From Diphasiastrum complanatum (taxonomy: Eukaryota; Streptophyta; Lycopodiopsida; Lycopodiales; Lycopodiaceae): DNA of 64,000 nucleotides. The stretch lies in NCBI GenBank assembly GCA_029204225.1, contig CM055109.1, positions 4,550,299 through 4,614,298 on the forward strand. Reading direction: 5' to 3'. The position numbers were made by a program, and so were the translations under genes. Positions 46,255 through 56,882 of this stretch are shown one piece after another; position 1 is the stretch's first letter; every line of letters begins with the position of its first letter. The notes beneath the pieces are model-generated. The model saw nothing but the letters and a program-made list of their open reading frames with translations. It did not search any database and had not been told where the DNA came from.

Positions 46255-47157
46255 TCTCATTGAAAAACTCGATGGAGATAACTACCATCTCTGGAAAACT
46301 TCAAGATGAAGGTTATACTTCTAGCCAAATAATTGTGGAACATCGTTGATGGCACAGAGCTCAAACCAGAAGGTGATGCAGCCATCATCACCAAGTGGAG
46401 ACTGAGAGATGGCAAAGCATTTGCCATAATCACCCTCAACATCAAGGACACTCAGATCAGCCACATACGCGTTGTTCAGACAACTAAGGATGCATATATA
46501 GGACATCCTAACAACTCTGTATAACATCAGAGATGTTACTACCAAGTTTCATCTGAGGAAAAAAAATTTCACCCTCAGAATGTCTAATGCAGATAGTGTT
46601 GCGAGTCACCTCAACACTTTCAAAAATCTTATGGAGTAGATGACTGCAACTGGCTCAGTCATAGAAGATTCTGATGCACTCATGACTCTATTATCGAGTC
46701 TACCTGAAGCCTACAAAAATCGGGTAATGGCAATTTTTACCCAGGAGCACCTCCCTCTATCTAGAGTAATTTTGCTGCTCCTACAAGAAGATATCAGAAG
46801 ATCAGCATTTTTCTTAGGCTTAGGATCGGATCTCCAAGCTATGTATTCAAAAAATCAGAAGTTTAGATCCAAGAGATCTACAAAGTCGGGCTATACTGAC
46901 AAGAAGAGCAACATGCAGTCTGGACCAAATTCCGGTTCAGGATCAAATTCAAGCTCTTCATCATTCCAACCAGTAAAGAAACTTTTCTGCAGATACTGGC
47001 CACGAAATCAAGGACTCTCGAACTTTGAAATACAACAACGAAAAGAAGAAGCAGTTCCAACAACAAACACATAGTGCTACAACCAGTCACTCAAATCAGC
47101 AACAAGAAAACGAAGAAGATGAAGCTGCTTTCATGACCAAAGTTGAAGAACAAACAA
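46255..47157 (+). mobile_element. Ty1/copia gag
   Basis: Starts near KLDGDNYHLWK (46268) with frame breaks. It continues NIVDGTELKPEGDAAIITKW, TTLYNIRDVTTKFHLRKK and RMSNADSVASHLNTFKNLME, then an open stretch 46640-47074 with DALMTLLSSLPEAYKNRVMA and LLLQEDIRRS. A damaged zinc knuckle, KKLFCRYWPRNQ, follows at about 46977-47010. It stops at 47157, where a long repeat (47158-48111) begins. The reading resembles the gag-to-protease start of the copia element resumed after 50372. Confidence 0.82.
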
Positions 47158-48111
47158 TGTGAAGTGTGGTTCTGAAATAAATGGAAGAGCAGTATGATAT
47201 CGTGAGTTCCTCGGGCCTCAAAGACAGCCATCGTCTGATTAGAAACTGAGGAGTCGTAGACGTCCATGTTTTGATCAAAGTGAGTAATCAAGCACGATCA
47301 AACAGCGATGAAAGTGCATTCAATCACAACAAGCATTTATCTACATTGTACATAGTTAAAAATGTGCTGCTGCGATATTACACTAAAGCACTGAATCAAA
47401 TAACAATTACAACCAAAAATTGACGGCGTAATTGGGAGGCTCAAATAATACTTTTCATGGACGGAGCAACCAATAATCTGTGCTTGGATGATCTATTTAT
47501 AGATTTCATCTATGTATTAATTACATTGAATGATTGTCAACTAATTAGAAAAGCCATTGTATTTGAAAGTGTATGGCTTTGACAACTGTACATAGTGTAT
47601 ACGATTAATAAATCAGGATCGTTGACACGGACGAGGATGTCATAAATTCTCTCACTTCACAAAACTCGGGAAGTGACTTGGGAACGTGCCTCATTCAAAT
47701 TAGACGACCTTTGACATTTTTCTCTCTCTGCGGAATTTTGCGAAAAAGCCGAAAGTGTCCTAAACAAGCTTAAGGTGCCCTTACAAAGTTGAAGGTGCCC
47801 TCTAAAAAGCGAAGATGTCTTTAATAGTTTGACTTTCTCGCACTATTCGAAAAAATGTGAAAAAGCCAAAAGTGCCTTTAAAACAACTTTAAGGTGCCCT
47901 TAAAAAGTTGGCGAAGGCGCCTTTAACAGTTTAACCCTTTAAAATAGAAGACCTTCTGGAATTCGTCTTTCTTCGCATTTTTCGAAGAAATGTGAAAAAC
48001 TCGAAGGTGTTGAAAAACAGTTAAACTGTTGAACTGTGAATAGGTTGACTTCATCAAAATAGTTGAACGGAAAAAATCGAAGGCAAGCTTTGCAGTTTTT
48101 GAGAAAGTGCG
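47158..48111 (-). repeat. Left, truncated copy of ~1.2-kb LTR-like direct repeat
   Basis: Matches 49134-50097 in order and orientation, starting TGTGAAGT..GGTTCTGAAA. A minus-strand promoter-like CTATAAATAGATC lies near 47500. Homology stops at about 48111, where copia gag/protease sequence (SWYLDNGPTQH, minus strand) is joined. Compared with the right copy it lacks about 270 bp. Confidence 0.8.
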
Positions 48112-48875
48112 ATGTTGGGTAGGGCCGTTGTCCAAGTACCAGCTATCACAGTCTTCGTTGTTGTTGCTATAAGCCATTAACAAATGTGTATCCTGCTCCT
48201 TGAATTCTATCGCGTTGGAGGAGTTTGGCTGCTAGGCTTTCTTCGCATTTCTTCTTGAAGTAGGTGACCAATCACCTTTTGAAGAGTGAGGTCGGGTTGT
48301 GTGGAGATCATCACCACAAAGTGTTTATACAACTTAGGAAGAGAAGAAAGCAAGGTTATAACGACATCATCATCTTGAATAGAACATCCTACAGTTGATA
48401 ACTGATCCAATAAAGACTTGAAGTTGTCGATGTGAGAAGTGATGGCAGTAGAATCAGGCATGCTAAGAGTAAAAAACTTTCTTCTAAGATGTAGTCTAGT
48501 AGTTACATCATGAGTCTCATAGAGATTTGATAACAAATCTAATGCATCCTTAGAGGTTTTGCATGTGGTAACGTGGGACATTTGAGAATCGGCCAGATTG
48601 AGTGTGATACATGCTAAGGCCTTCTAATCTTTGATCTTCCATGCCTTTGCTTGATCACCATCTTCTGGTTTCAGGTCTGCACCTTCTACTACATCCCAAA
48701 GATCTCTATTTATCAACATCATCTGGAGTTTTAGCTTCCAGATGTAGAAGTTAGAACCATTGAACTTGTCAATGATTCTAGTCTCGTTGGATGATGACGA
48801 TAAAGAGTTACCTATATGAGACATGATAATAGTAGTACTCTCTCGGTTTATATGAGCTATGCTCTGATACCAATC
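48112..48875 (-). mobile_element. Ty1/copia gag and protease start with primer-binding site
   Basis: The complement of TGGTATCAGAGC at 48861-48872 is the primer-binding site. The gag ATG is near 48824 (MSHIGNSLSSSSNETRIIDK), then FNGSNFYIWKLKLQMMLINR and VVEGADLKPEDGDQAKAW. A single in-frame stop at 48627 interrupts it before 48581-48207 (TTRLHLRRKFFTLSMPDSTA, TLLSSLPKLYKHF, LLQEEMRRK). It ends in a protease-like SWYLDNGPTQH, where the usual DSGAT has become DNGPT. The rest of the protein is deleted. Confidence 0.83.
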
Positions 48876-49034
48876 TGATGGGGCAAGGGAGATAAAAGAA
48901 CGCGAACGGAGAAGAGAGCTGGAATATTGCGGAACAGCTCTCTCGTTGCAATCAACTGCTAGATGCAAAAACAATCTATTAGAAAGCTTTCGCTAAATAT
49001 AATCACAGCTTTTAAGTGTTCTAAATTTCCAACA
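48876..49034 (-). repeat. Candidate short LTR (159 bp) next to the primer-binding site
   Basis: In minus orientation it begins TGTTGGAAATTTAGAAC and ends CTTGCCCCATCA three bases before the primer-binding site at 48861-48872. These are the ends expected of a 5' LTR. No partner was recognised, so the outer edge rests on the TGTTGGAAATT start only. Confidence 0.5.
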
Positions 49035-49133
49035 GGATCTTGAAAATTAATTCATACTCTCAAAAGCAAGAGTACAGTCCACCGAAGAGATTAGAGATAG
49101 TTTGTGTGTGGTATTACTGGAAATCGAATTCAA

Positions 49134-50371
49134 TGTGAAGTATGGTTTTGAAATAAATGGAAGAGCAGTACGATATCGCGAGTTCCTCAGGCATCAAAGA
49201 CAGCCATCGTCTAATCAGAAACTAAGAAGTCGTAGATGTCCGTGTTCTGATCAGAATGAGTAATCAAGCGTGATCAAACATCGATGAAAGTGCATTCAAT
49301 CACAACAAGCATTCATCTACATTGTTGTACACAGATAAAAACGTGCTGCTGTGATATTACACTAAAGCACTGAATCAAATAACAATTACAACCAAAAATT
49401 GACGGCATAACTAGGAGGCTCAAATAATATGTCTCATGGACAAAGCAACCAATAATCCGTGCTTGGATGATCTATTTATAGATTTCATCCGTGTATTAAT
49501 TACATTGAATGATTGTCACCTAATTAGAAAAGTCGTTGTACTTGGAAGTATATGGCTTTTGTGACAACTGTACATATAGTGTATACGGTCAATAAATCAG
49601 GACCGTTGACGTGGACGAGGACGTCACAAATTTTCTCATTTCGCAAATTTTGAGAAGTGACTTGGGAACGTGCCTTGTTCAAATTAGACGACCTTCGACA
49701 TTTTTCTCTCTCTTTGAGATTTTGCGAAAAAGCCGAAGGTGCCCTAAACAAGGTTAAGGTGCCCTTAGAAAGTTGAAGGTGCCCTCCAAAAAGTGAGGAT
49801 GTCTTTAACAGTTTGACTTTCTCGCACTTTTTGGGAAAATGCGAAAAAGCCGAAGGTGCCTTTAAAACAACTTTAAGGTGTCCTTAAAAAGTTGGCGAAG
49901 GTGCCTTTAACAATTTAACCCTTAAAAATAGAGGACCTTTTGGAATTCATCTTTCTTTGCATTTTTTGGGGAAATGCAAAAAACCCGAACGTGTTGAAAA
50001 ACAATCAAACTGTTGAACTGTGAAGAGGTTGACTTCATCAAAATAGTTGAACGGAAGAAATCGAAGGCAAGTTCCACAGTTTTCAAGAAAGTGCGAAAAA
50101 TGCGAACTGTGCGACACTTAGTATATTTCTGTTCAAAAAGTAATGTAAATCTGCAGACTTGTTCTAAATGCAAGTTTGTGGAAGTCGTTGAAGATGGCCA
50201 AGTCTTCAATGACTTCAAGTTATTAAACTTAATATCTGAACTTGAAATTATAATAGGATTGGTTACCCTTTGCTGGAGATCAGTCGGAAGCTCGTTGTAG
50301 ACGTTCTTCAAATTATTGGTTGACTAAGTTATGATTGAGACAACTGTGGGCTTAATTTCCAACACTTCACA
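49134..50371 (-). repeat. Right, complete copy of ~1.2-kb LTR-like direct repeat
   Basis: In minus orientation it runs from TGTTGGAAATTAAGCCC (50371) to ACTTCACA (49134), with CTATAAATAGATC near 49480 as a TATA box. It carries imperfect GCGAAGGTGCC/GAAGGTGCCCTTA repeats at about 49728-49915, also seen in the left copy at 47745-47925. It is adjacent to copia coding sequence on its right. It is probably a solo or paired LTR of an otherwise lost element. Confidence 0.72.
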
Positions 50372-50384
50372 TAGCCAATTCTGA

Positions 50385-50925
50385 ATCAACTGATATGTTG
50401 TGGCATTTCAGACTTGGTCATCTTAACTACAACAGTATTCAGCAAATGTCAGTTCAGAGTGTAGTACAAGATATGCCTTCAGTCAGCAAGCCAACTTCTC
50501 CATGCAAAAGTTGTATTATCAGAGTTTTTGTGATCCAAATGCAACCGAATCTATTTCTACTTATTTCTCAGCTTGAAGGCCGTACCACAGCCTGTAGTAT
50601 ACATGGGTGGGCTCAGATTTCAATGTTGATCAATGCTTTTGATTGTTAATGCTTGTTGTTTGTCAAATTGCCAATCTAGATCAATTTTTTGTGTCTAGTT
50701 TTTTGATAGACTGTTCTGTAGATACTGCAAGCAAAACAACCACAAAATTCAAGACTGCCGGATACTGCAAGCAAAGAACAACATCAAGGAGTAGTCGAAT
50801 CAAGTGGAAAATGCAGTAGTTGTAGAAGCTCCACAGCCTATTCAAGAAGCGGATCATGATGCCTTCATGACCAGCCATCAAGGAACATCCGGCGACAATT
50901 CTTGGTTCCTAGATTCCGGAGCCAC
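50385..50925 (+). mobile_element. Ty1/copia pieces: pre-integrase, zinc knuckle, protease start
   Basis: 50395-50520 encodes LWHFRLGHLNYNSIQQMSVQ and CKSCI, the GAG-pre-integrase motif. After a break, 50712-50757 encodes a good CCHC zinc knuckle, CRYCKQNNHKIQDC. 50860-50926 encodes FMTSHQGTSGD then SWFLDSGAT, the start of the copia protease with its catalytic DSG. The order (pre-integrase before zinc knuckle) shows two copia fragments joined. The second is cut exactly after GAT by the solo LTR that follows. Confidence 0.8.
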
Positions 50926-51032
50926 TGTAGCGCAGGCATCCCAAAGGGAGCCGGGAACCACGACTTAGCTTCCCAGCCTTCAACTCTTGCCATCCGAACC
51001 CACTTGACATACAAGCAGCCAACTCGCCAACA

Positions 51033-51514
51033 ACGATCAGACTTAACCAACTTGAAGTTCCGAAAACCAACATTGAGATCCAACCTGGCGCCATGCCAGA
51101 TCGGGGGTCCCGACGTGGGTGACTTCCCTCCAAGCAAGCCGCCCGACATACATCAAACTTAACCAACTCGAAGCTTCGTTACAAATGAGTAACATCCGTT
51201 TCAAGCAAGCGGTCTGACTTACATCAGACTTAACCAACTGAAAGCTTCGTCACGAGCGCTGGAAGCCAACCTGGCGCCACGCCAGACTGGACAGCCATAA
51301 ACAGGTAACATCCACCCAAGCAAGCCATCCAACTCAGCCGACAGGTTAGAGCCCGTTTCCCAAGAGCTTAACCCATTCACGTTCATGCAAGGAACACTCA
51401 GAACCACAAGCCGCGACAGATATGGAAACAACCAGTTCTTGGACCAAATGGTCCCGAAAGCATACCGCTGGCGCCACGGACCGAATGGTCCCGACGGCAT
51501 ACCGCTGGCGTCCC
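51033..51514. repeat. Internal tandem repeats in the solo LTR
   Basis: CTTAACCAACT(T/C/-)GAAG occurs at about 51035, 51160 and 51229, and CAAGCAAGC(C/G)G near 51131 and 51205. A clean 37-bp duplication lies at 51441-51477 and 51478-51514 (GGACC(A/G)AATGGTCCCGA, CATACCGCTGGCG). Confidence 0.8.
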
Positions 51515-52023
51515 GGGATACGACCTTCAGCTATGTGCCAAGTTAAAAATTTTGAAAGCGGCCTTACAACTAGCGCTTTTACCGAACACTGAAACCCAGA
51601 AGGTAATCAGAGTCAGTTTGAGGAAAATCCCACTTTATTGATAAATCTGAGAAGGTTACATTTCAAGTGTGTGACCGACCCTAGTCTCCGGGGCGCTAGC
51701 ATGCCAAGGCGAGAGCCATGACAACATTCCAGCAAGGGAGGCTGAGACTTGGTTGGAGCTCGCCCTGAGTCGCAACCCGCACTCCCCTATAGTATTGGTG
51801 TGATTCGGCACCCCCCCTCATACCAAGCACTCTACCCAAGCTGGTAAAGCACGTTTTTCTCTCTCTAGGATTTTCTCTTTCTAGAAAGTCATTTTCTCTC
51901 TCTAGATTTAATTGATCCCCAGGCTTCCTTTAATCATGCCTAGATCGTGTGAGGTGATTGCACATCGATCTGAGCTCTCTGGACTTCGCTAGAACCGATC
52001 AAAGATTTTCAGCCATAGGAACT

Positions 52024-52138
52024 TGGCGCCGGCTGGATTCTGGTCACAGTGGCGCCGGGAGCGGCGCCGGCACCGTTGGCGCTGGGTGCAGCAGGGGCGC
52101 TGCTGGCGCCGGGGACATAGCTGGCGCCGATGGCGCCG
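52024..52138. repeat. GGCGCC-rich array at the solo LTR's U3 end
   Basis: Six perfect GGCGCC hexamers, plus near matches such as GGCGCTG, within about 115 bp. The frame translates as a Gly/Ala-rich run, but it lies in LTR sequence and is not a protein. Confidence 0.85.
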
Positions 52139-52170
52139 GAAGTAAAGCTTGTAAAGGTAGCTTTACAACA

Positions 52171-53613
52171 GCCACTCAGCACATGACCAACCTCATTGGC
52201 TGTTTTGAGTCCTATACACCTTACAGTACCAAGAAATATGCTCACCTTGGTGACAATAGCACACAAGCTATTAAAGTTGAAGGTACTTTGAGATTGAGCT
52301 TTGCAAATGATCAATCTAAGCTACTTTCTAAAGTCCTGTATGTACCAAATTTATCTACGAATTTGCTCTATGTAAGCAAAATCACAGATCTAGGACATAA
52401 AGTAGAATTCGAATGTGATCAGTGCAAAGTAGTTGATAAAATAGGCAAGATCCTAGCACTCGGAAAGAGACATGGATACTTGTATAAATTAAGTCATTGC
52501 TTTTCTGCCTCTAATCAGGCGCTCAGTACTTCTATTCATGCAAATAAAAGTTCACTTTGGCATTATAGACTTGGTCACTTGAATCATGCTACTGTACAAC
52601 AAAAGTCTAGACAATCTATTGTTCTTGATCTCGACTATTCTCATGATAAAGTCAAGTTACCTGTCTGTCAAGACTATCTAGTTGGTAAACAGACTAGGAA
52701 ACCATTTAAATCAAGCCATCAACACATTGCAAGAGGATTGTTAGACATTGTACATTCAGACATTTGTGGCTTGATGAGAAATCCTTCGTTGAAGGATGCA
52801 AAGTATTTTATAACTTTTATTGATGAATTTTTCAGAAGGACTATGGTGTACTTTATAAAGAAGAAATCAGAAGCCTTCAACTACTTCAGAATCTTCAAGG
52901 AGCGTGTAGAAAAGGAGACTGGAAGGATGATCAAGGCCCTAAGGTCAGACAATGGTGGAGAATACATCTCTATCGAGTTTAAGGAGTACTGCCAAAGCCA
53001 ATGCATTGGGCAGCAATTCATTACTCCTTACAGTCCTCAGTCTAATGGCTTAGTCGAGAGGAAGAACCGTACCATGGTTGAATCAACCAAATGTATGCTA
53101 GCGCATGCATCGCTATCGAAGAGATTCTGGGCCGAAGTTGTCTCCACTGCAGCTTACGTCCAGAATAGATGTTCAACCAAGGCCCTCTCAAGCAAGACAC
53201 CCCACGAGGTGTGGATAGGCTCTAAGCCTTCTGTGAAGAACCTAAGAGTGTTTGAATGCGTTGCCTACGTGCAGATCCCAAAAGACACGAGGAAGAAATT
53301 GGACTTCTAAGGTCTCAAGACCATCCTGATTGGATATACTTCATCTGATAATACACACAAGTTGCATGATCCTGATACCCAGCAAATCTTGTATAGCCGA
53401 GATACAATCTTTATCGAAGATCCGTTCGTCGACATCAAAGGCAAGGATATTGCTCCTGGAGAATCTTCATCACCTGCCATTAACACAACTGTCCGAACTT
53501 CTGGCTCAGGCGTGTCCATTGTCGACCCACTTTTTGACAGCAAATCAGACGAAGACGTTGCTGCTACCCAACAACAAGTCCCAAGATTGGTTCATCAGTC
53601 AAATCCTCCCTGA
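52171..53613 (+). mobile_element. Ty1/copia protease remainder, pre-integrase and integrase
   Basis: From the right edge of the solo LTR the reading is TQHMTNLIGCFESYTPYS, the continuation of the interrupted protease. The pre-integrase motif LWHYRLGHLNHATVQQ follows near 52555. The integrase core carries its acidic triad in DIVHSDICGL, LRSDNGGEYIS and NGLVERKNRTMVE. Open reading ends at TAA 53308-53310 (after KKLDF) but continues in the same frame to 53610 (LIGYTSSDNTHKLHDPDTQQ). The zinc-binding motif is altered (CQDYLVGKQ, where CxxC is usual). The open frame starting at 51958 is chimeric: its first 71 codons are LTR. Confidence 0.92.
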
Positions 53614-53679
53614 AGATCAAGCCGAGTGTGCACACAGCCCACAAGGTATACTCCTGAGTCTGCATGTCTCTTGATGTAG

Positions 53680-55265
53680 GAACTGATGACAGTCAAAGAG
53701 GCACTTAGCCAATCAAACTCTGATCTCTGGAGAGAAGCTATGGACAAAGAGTATTCCTCTTTGATCAAGAACCAGACATGGTCACTAGTCGAAGCTCCTA
53801 TTGGCTGCAATATCATTGATTGCAAATGGATCTTTAAGATCAAATACAATGCCAACAGAGCAATTGATTGAAGGGAGGCAAGACTGGTAGCACGAGGATT
53901 CACTCAGATCCCCAACATTGACTACAGCGAGACTTTCAGTCCAGTAGTCAAGCATTCATCGATTCGAGTACTCATGTCTTATGCTGCAGCTGTCGACCTC
54001 GAGGTACATCAACTTGATGTATAGACAGCCTATCTGAATGGAGTTATACAAGAAGACATCTACATGATCCAACCTGAAGGATACGTTCTGGAAGGTATGA
54101 AAAATCATGTCTGTAAATTCTACAAAGCACTTTACAGCTTGAAACAGTCTGCCAAAGCTTGGTTTCAAAGGATCAACACATTTCTCATCGAACAAGGATT
54201 TAAACCAAGCACTGCTGATTGCAATGTCTATTCCAAGTCAGTGCAGCAATCCTTCATCATCATCACCCTATACGTGGATGATACATTGCCCTTCAGCAAC
54301 AATACCAATTTGGTCAAGGATTCTAAGCGGATGCTGTTTTCAGAGTTCGACATGACTGATCTAGACAAAACTCACTTCTGTTTGGGCATTCAGATCCACA
54401 AAGACAAAGCGAGACAGCTAATTTACATCACTCAACAAAGGTATCTTCACAATGTTCTAAACAGATACAATCTAATGAATTGTAAATTAGCTCACTCACC
54501 GATGGATCCAGGCCTGTATTTTTCAAAGGACCAAAGTCTTACAGATCAAGCAGAAAGAGGAGCAGATGAGAGAGTATCCTTATCGATCGATACTTGGATT
54601 TCTCATGTATGCAATGGTCTATACAAGACCCGATATCTCTTTTGTAGTAAGCTCACTCAGTCAATATATGGCTTATCTTGGCATTACCCATTGGAAGACT
54701 CTCATAAAAGTCATGAGGTATATTCGAGCTACCATGGACCAGTGCATCTTCTATGGAGAGGTCAGCAATGACAATCTTCATCAGCTCAGTGGATATTCTG
54801 ATGCAAGCTGGGGAGGAGATGTAGACAATCGAAAGTCCACATCTGAATTTACATTCTTTTTCAACGGCGGTCCTATCTCATGGAACAGCTGTAAGCAAAC
54901 CTCTATCGCACTTTCTTCTACAAAAGCAGAATACATTGCTGCTTCTCAATCTATTAAGAAAGCGTTTCAGTTGAGAAATTTATTGTCAGACATTAATTTG
55001 TATCAGTATAGCCCTACAATTTTATTTTGTGATAATCAGAGTGCTATTGCCTTATCGGCCAACCCTAGATTTCACTCTAGGAGTAAGCACATTGAAATCA
55101 GATATCACTACATCAGGGGCAAAGTTCTCAATAAGGAAGTGAGCTTAACGTACTACAGAACGTAGGACATGGTTGTAGATATATTCACGAAGGCATCAAG
55201 TGTTAATGCACACAACAAATATTGTGCATTGCTCAGTCTAAAAATCAAGGCATTCACGGATCCAG
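53680..55265 (+). mobile_element. Ty1/copia reverse transcriptase and RNase H
   Basis: Continues the integrase frame: LWREAMDKEYSSLIKNQTWS, CKWIFKIKY, then stops at 53869 and 54022. Open reading follows in the same frame (FYKALYSLKQSAKAWFQR, catalytic LYVDDTLPFSNN near 54270, FCLGIQIHKDKARQLI). A frameshift near 54560 leads to RNase H at 54566-55165 (RSILGFLMYAM, GYSDASWGGDVDNRKSTSEF, IALSSTKAEYIAASQSIKKA, CDNQSAIAL) and, after another stop, VDIFTKAS. Few lesions relative to length suggest a younger copy than most here. Confidence 0.9.
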
Positions 55266-56239
55266 ATTAAAGGATGGATTTATCTCTTCTACTCTCCTAA
55301 ATCCTATTTTAATCTGCCTCCATTCATGTTGTATTTTTACTCATGTTGTCGCACAGTCTACATATTTACATGTAAAGCAAAAAACTCGACTGTCTGCATA
55401 AATACAAGTAAATTTCCACAGGCGAAAAAGGTGAAAAACGCGACACTGTGTTTTTACACGCGATTTCTGACAGACGAAAAAGGCGACACTGCCTTACAAA
55501 ATGTCGAAGGTGCCCTAGGAAAAGCGAAGGCACCTTGTAAATCAAATCCTAAGGCAATTTATTAGAGTGTCGCATTTTTCGCATCTTCACCAACGTTCAT
55601 TTCAGCAAAGACTAACGTCGCGGTCTTTTCACGCTCATTCCATGCAACTGTGCTAACAGATTTGACAACATTGAATAACATTTGCGTATTCAAAGAGTGT
55701 GACTATATTAGCATCAGAAACTTATCAGATATAGATGAAGTAGATGCCCTGCGCATTGATTCTTTTGTATTATCAGTAACAGGTTCATTCCTTTTTATAG
55801 ATTGAATTAGCTTTGTAGAGCACGTGGTTTCGTCCGCTATTGTTTTGTGCTCCATAACATTATTGACATGTATATTTTGCTATACTTAATCTAATAACAA
55901 CTCTATTGTCAAGAATTAGATATGCAACATCAAGCATTCACCATAGGCAATCACCACAAGAAGGCGAAAGAAGACCACGTAGTATTACTCTATCACACTC
56001 ACTCATACAAAATGTAAAATGTACAAATAAACCCTAAACCCTGATAGAGAGAGAAAACCTACGAGTAGACTAATAGACTAGCCTACGGCTATTGACAGCT
56101 GGTCACAGCTGTCAACATTAATGTGCATCATAAACAGTAACAATGAAGTTTATCATTGATTTCTAACACACTCCTTCAATGATAAAATTACACTTTTCTA
56201 TCCCTAATAGAGTACGAAACCTCTCAAACTTACATCTAC
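55266..56239. other. Region after copia, probable LTR remnants
   Basis: ATTAAAGGATGGATT near 55267 may be the copia polypurine tract. At 55490-55540 the sequence has GTCGAAGGTGCCCTAGG and GCGAAGGCACC, resembling the degenerate repeats in 47745-47925 and 49728-49915, so related LTR sequence may be present. No second LTR and no gene are recognised. Confidence 0.4.
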
Positions 56240-56882
56240 CTAATGACTTAGTAAAAATATCTGCCTTTTGATCTTCAGATTTACAAAAAACAAGATCAAT
56301 GGCTCCATCAAGAATTTTCTCTCAAACAAAATGGTAGTGTATTTCGATGTGCTTGGTTTGAGTATGTAAAACTGGATTTTTGACAAGGTGAATGCAACTT
56401 TGATTATCGCAAGATATAGTAGTCGCATCCCTCTCTTGTTGACCTGAATCCACAAGCAATCTTTGTAACCATACCGCTTCTTGTGTAGCATTGTTGAGTG
56501 CTCGATATTCAGCTTCCGTCGATGATAAGACTATTGTAGGTTGCTTTTTGCTGCTCCATGAAATTGTAGTTGTACCATAACTGAATGTATGACCACTTGT
56601 AGATCTTCTGTCATCAATATTACCTGCCCAATCGGCATTTGTATAACCTACCAACATTGGCGTTTCAGGCTGATCATACTTCAAACCAAAATTCAATGTC
56701 CTTCGAATGTATCTGAGAATACGTTTAGCAGACTTCCAGTGTGCTTGACTAGGATCTTGCATAAATTGACTAGCAACACCAACAACATAAGAAATATCAG
56801 ATCGTGTGTGTGTCAAATAAATCAAACTACCCACCAGCTGTCTATACAAATAAGCATCCACTTTTTCAGATTCATCATATGC
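56240..56882 (-). mobile_element. Ty1/copia RT end and RNase H
   Basis: Minus strand, reading from 56882: [80 protein letters not shown] and CDNQSCIHLVKNPVLHTQTK, then a frame break, and KADIFTKSL near 56250. The upstream portion is replaced at 56883 by chromovirus LTR sequence. RNase H is otherwise almost intact. Confidence 0.9.

Larger units (their letters stand above)
50926..52170 (-). mobile_element. Solo LTR (1245 bp) of the chromovirus family, with 5-bp target duplication
   Basis: Flanked by GCCAC at 50921-50925 and GCCAC at 52171-52175. Ends are TG (50926) and CA (52169-52170). Read on the minus strand it begins TGTTGTAAAGCT, like the 3' LTR at 62044. It shares AACGTGCTTTACCAG, CGAATCACACCA, CTATAGGGG and an AATAAAGT stretch in the same order as the LTRs at 56883 and 62044. 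It therefore belongs to that family, inserted in the opposite orientation. Removing it rejoins the copia DSGAT and TQHMT reading. Confidence 0.9.

Noticed and set aside
51958..52170. First 71 codons of a 450-codon copia frame (Gly/Ala-rich N-terminus)
   Set aside because: They lie within the solo LTR; the real copia reading comes from the protease start at 50860-50926.
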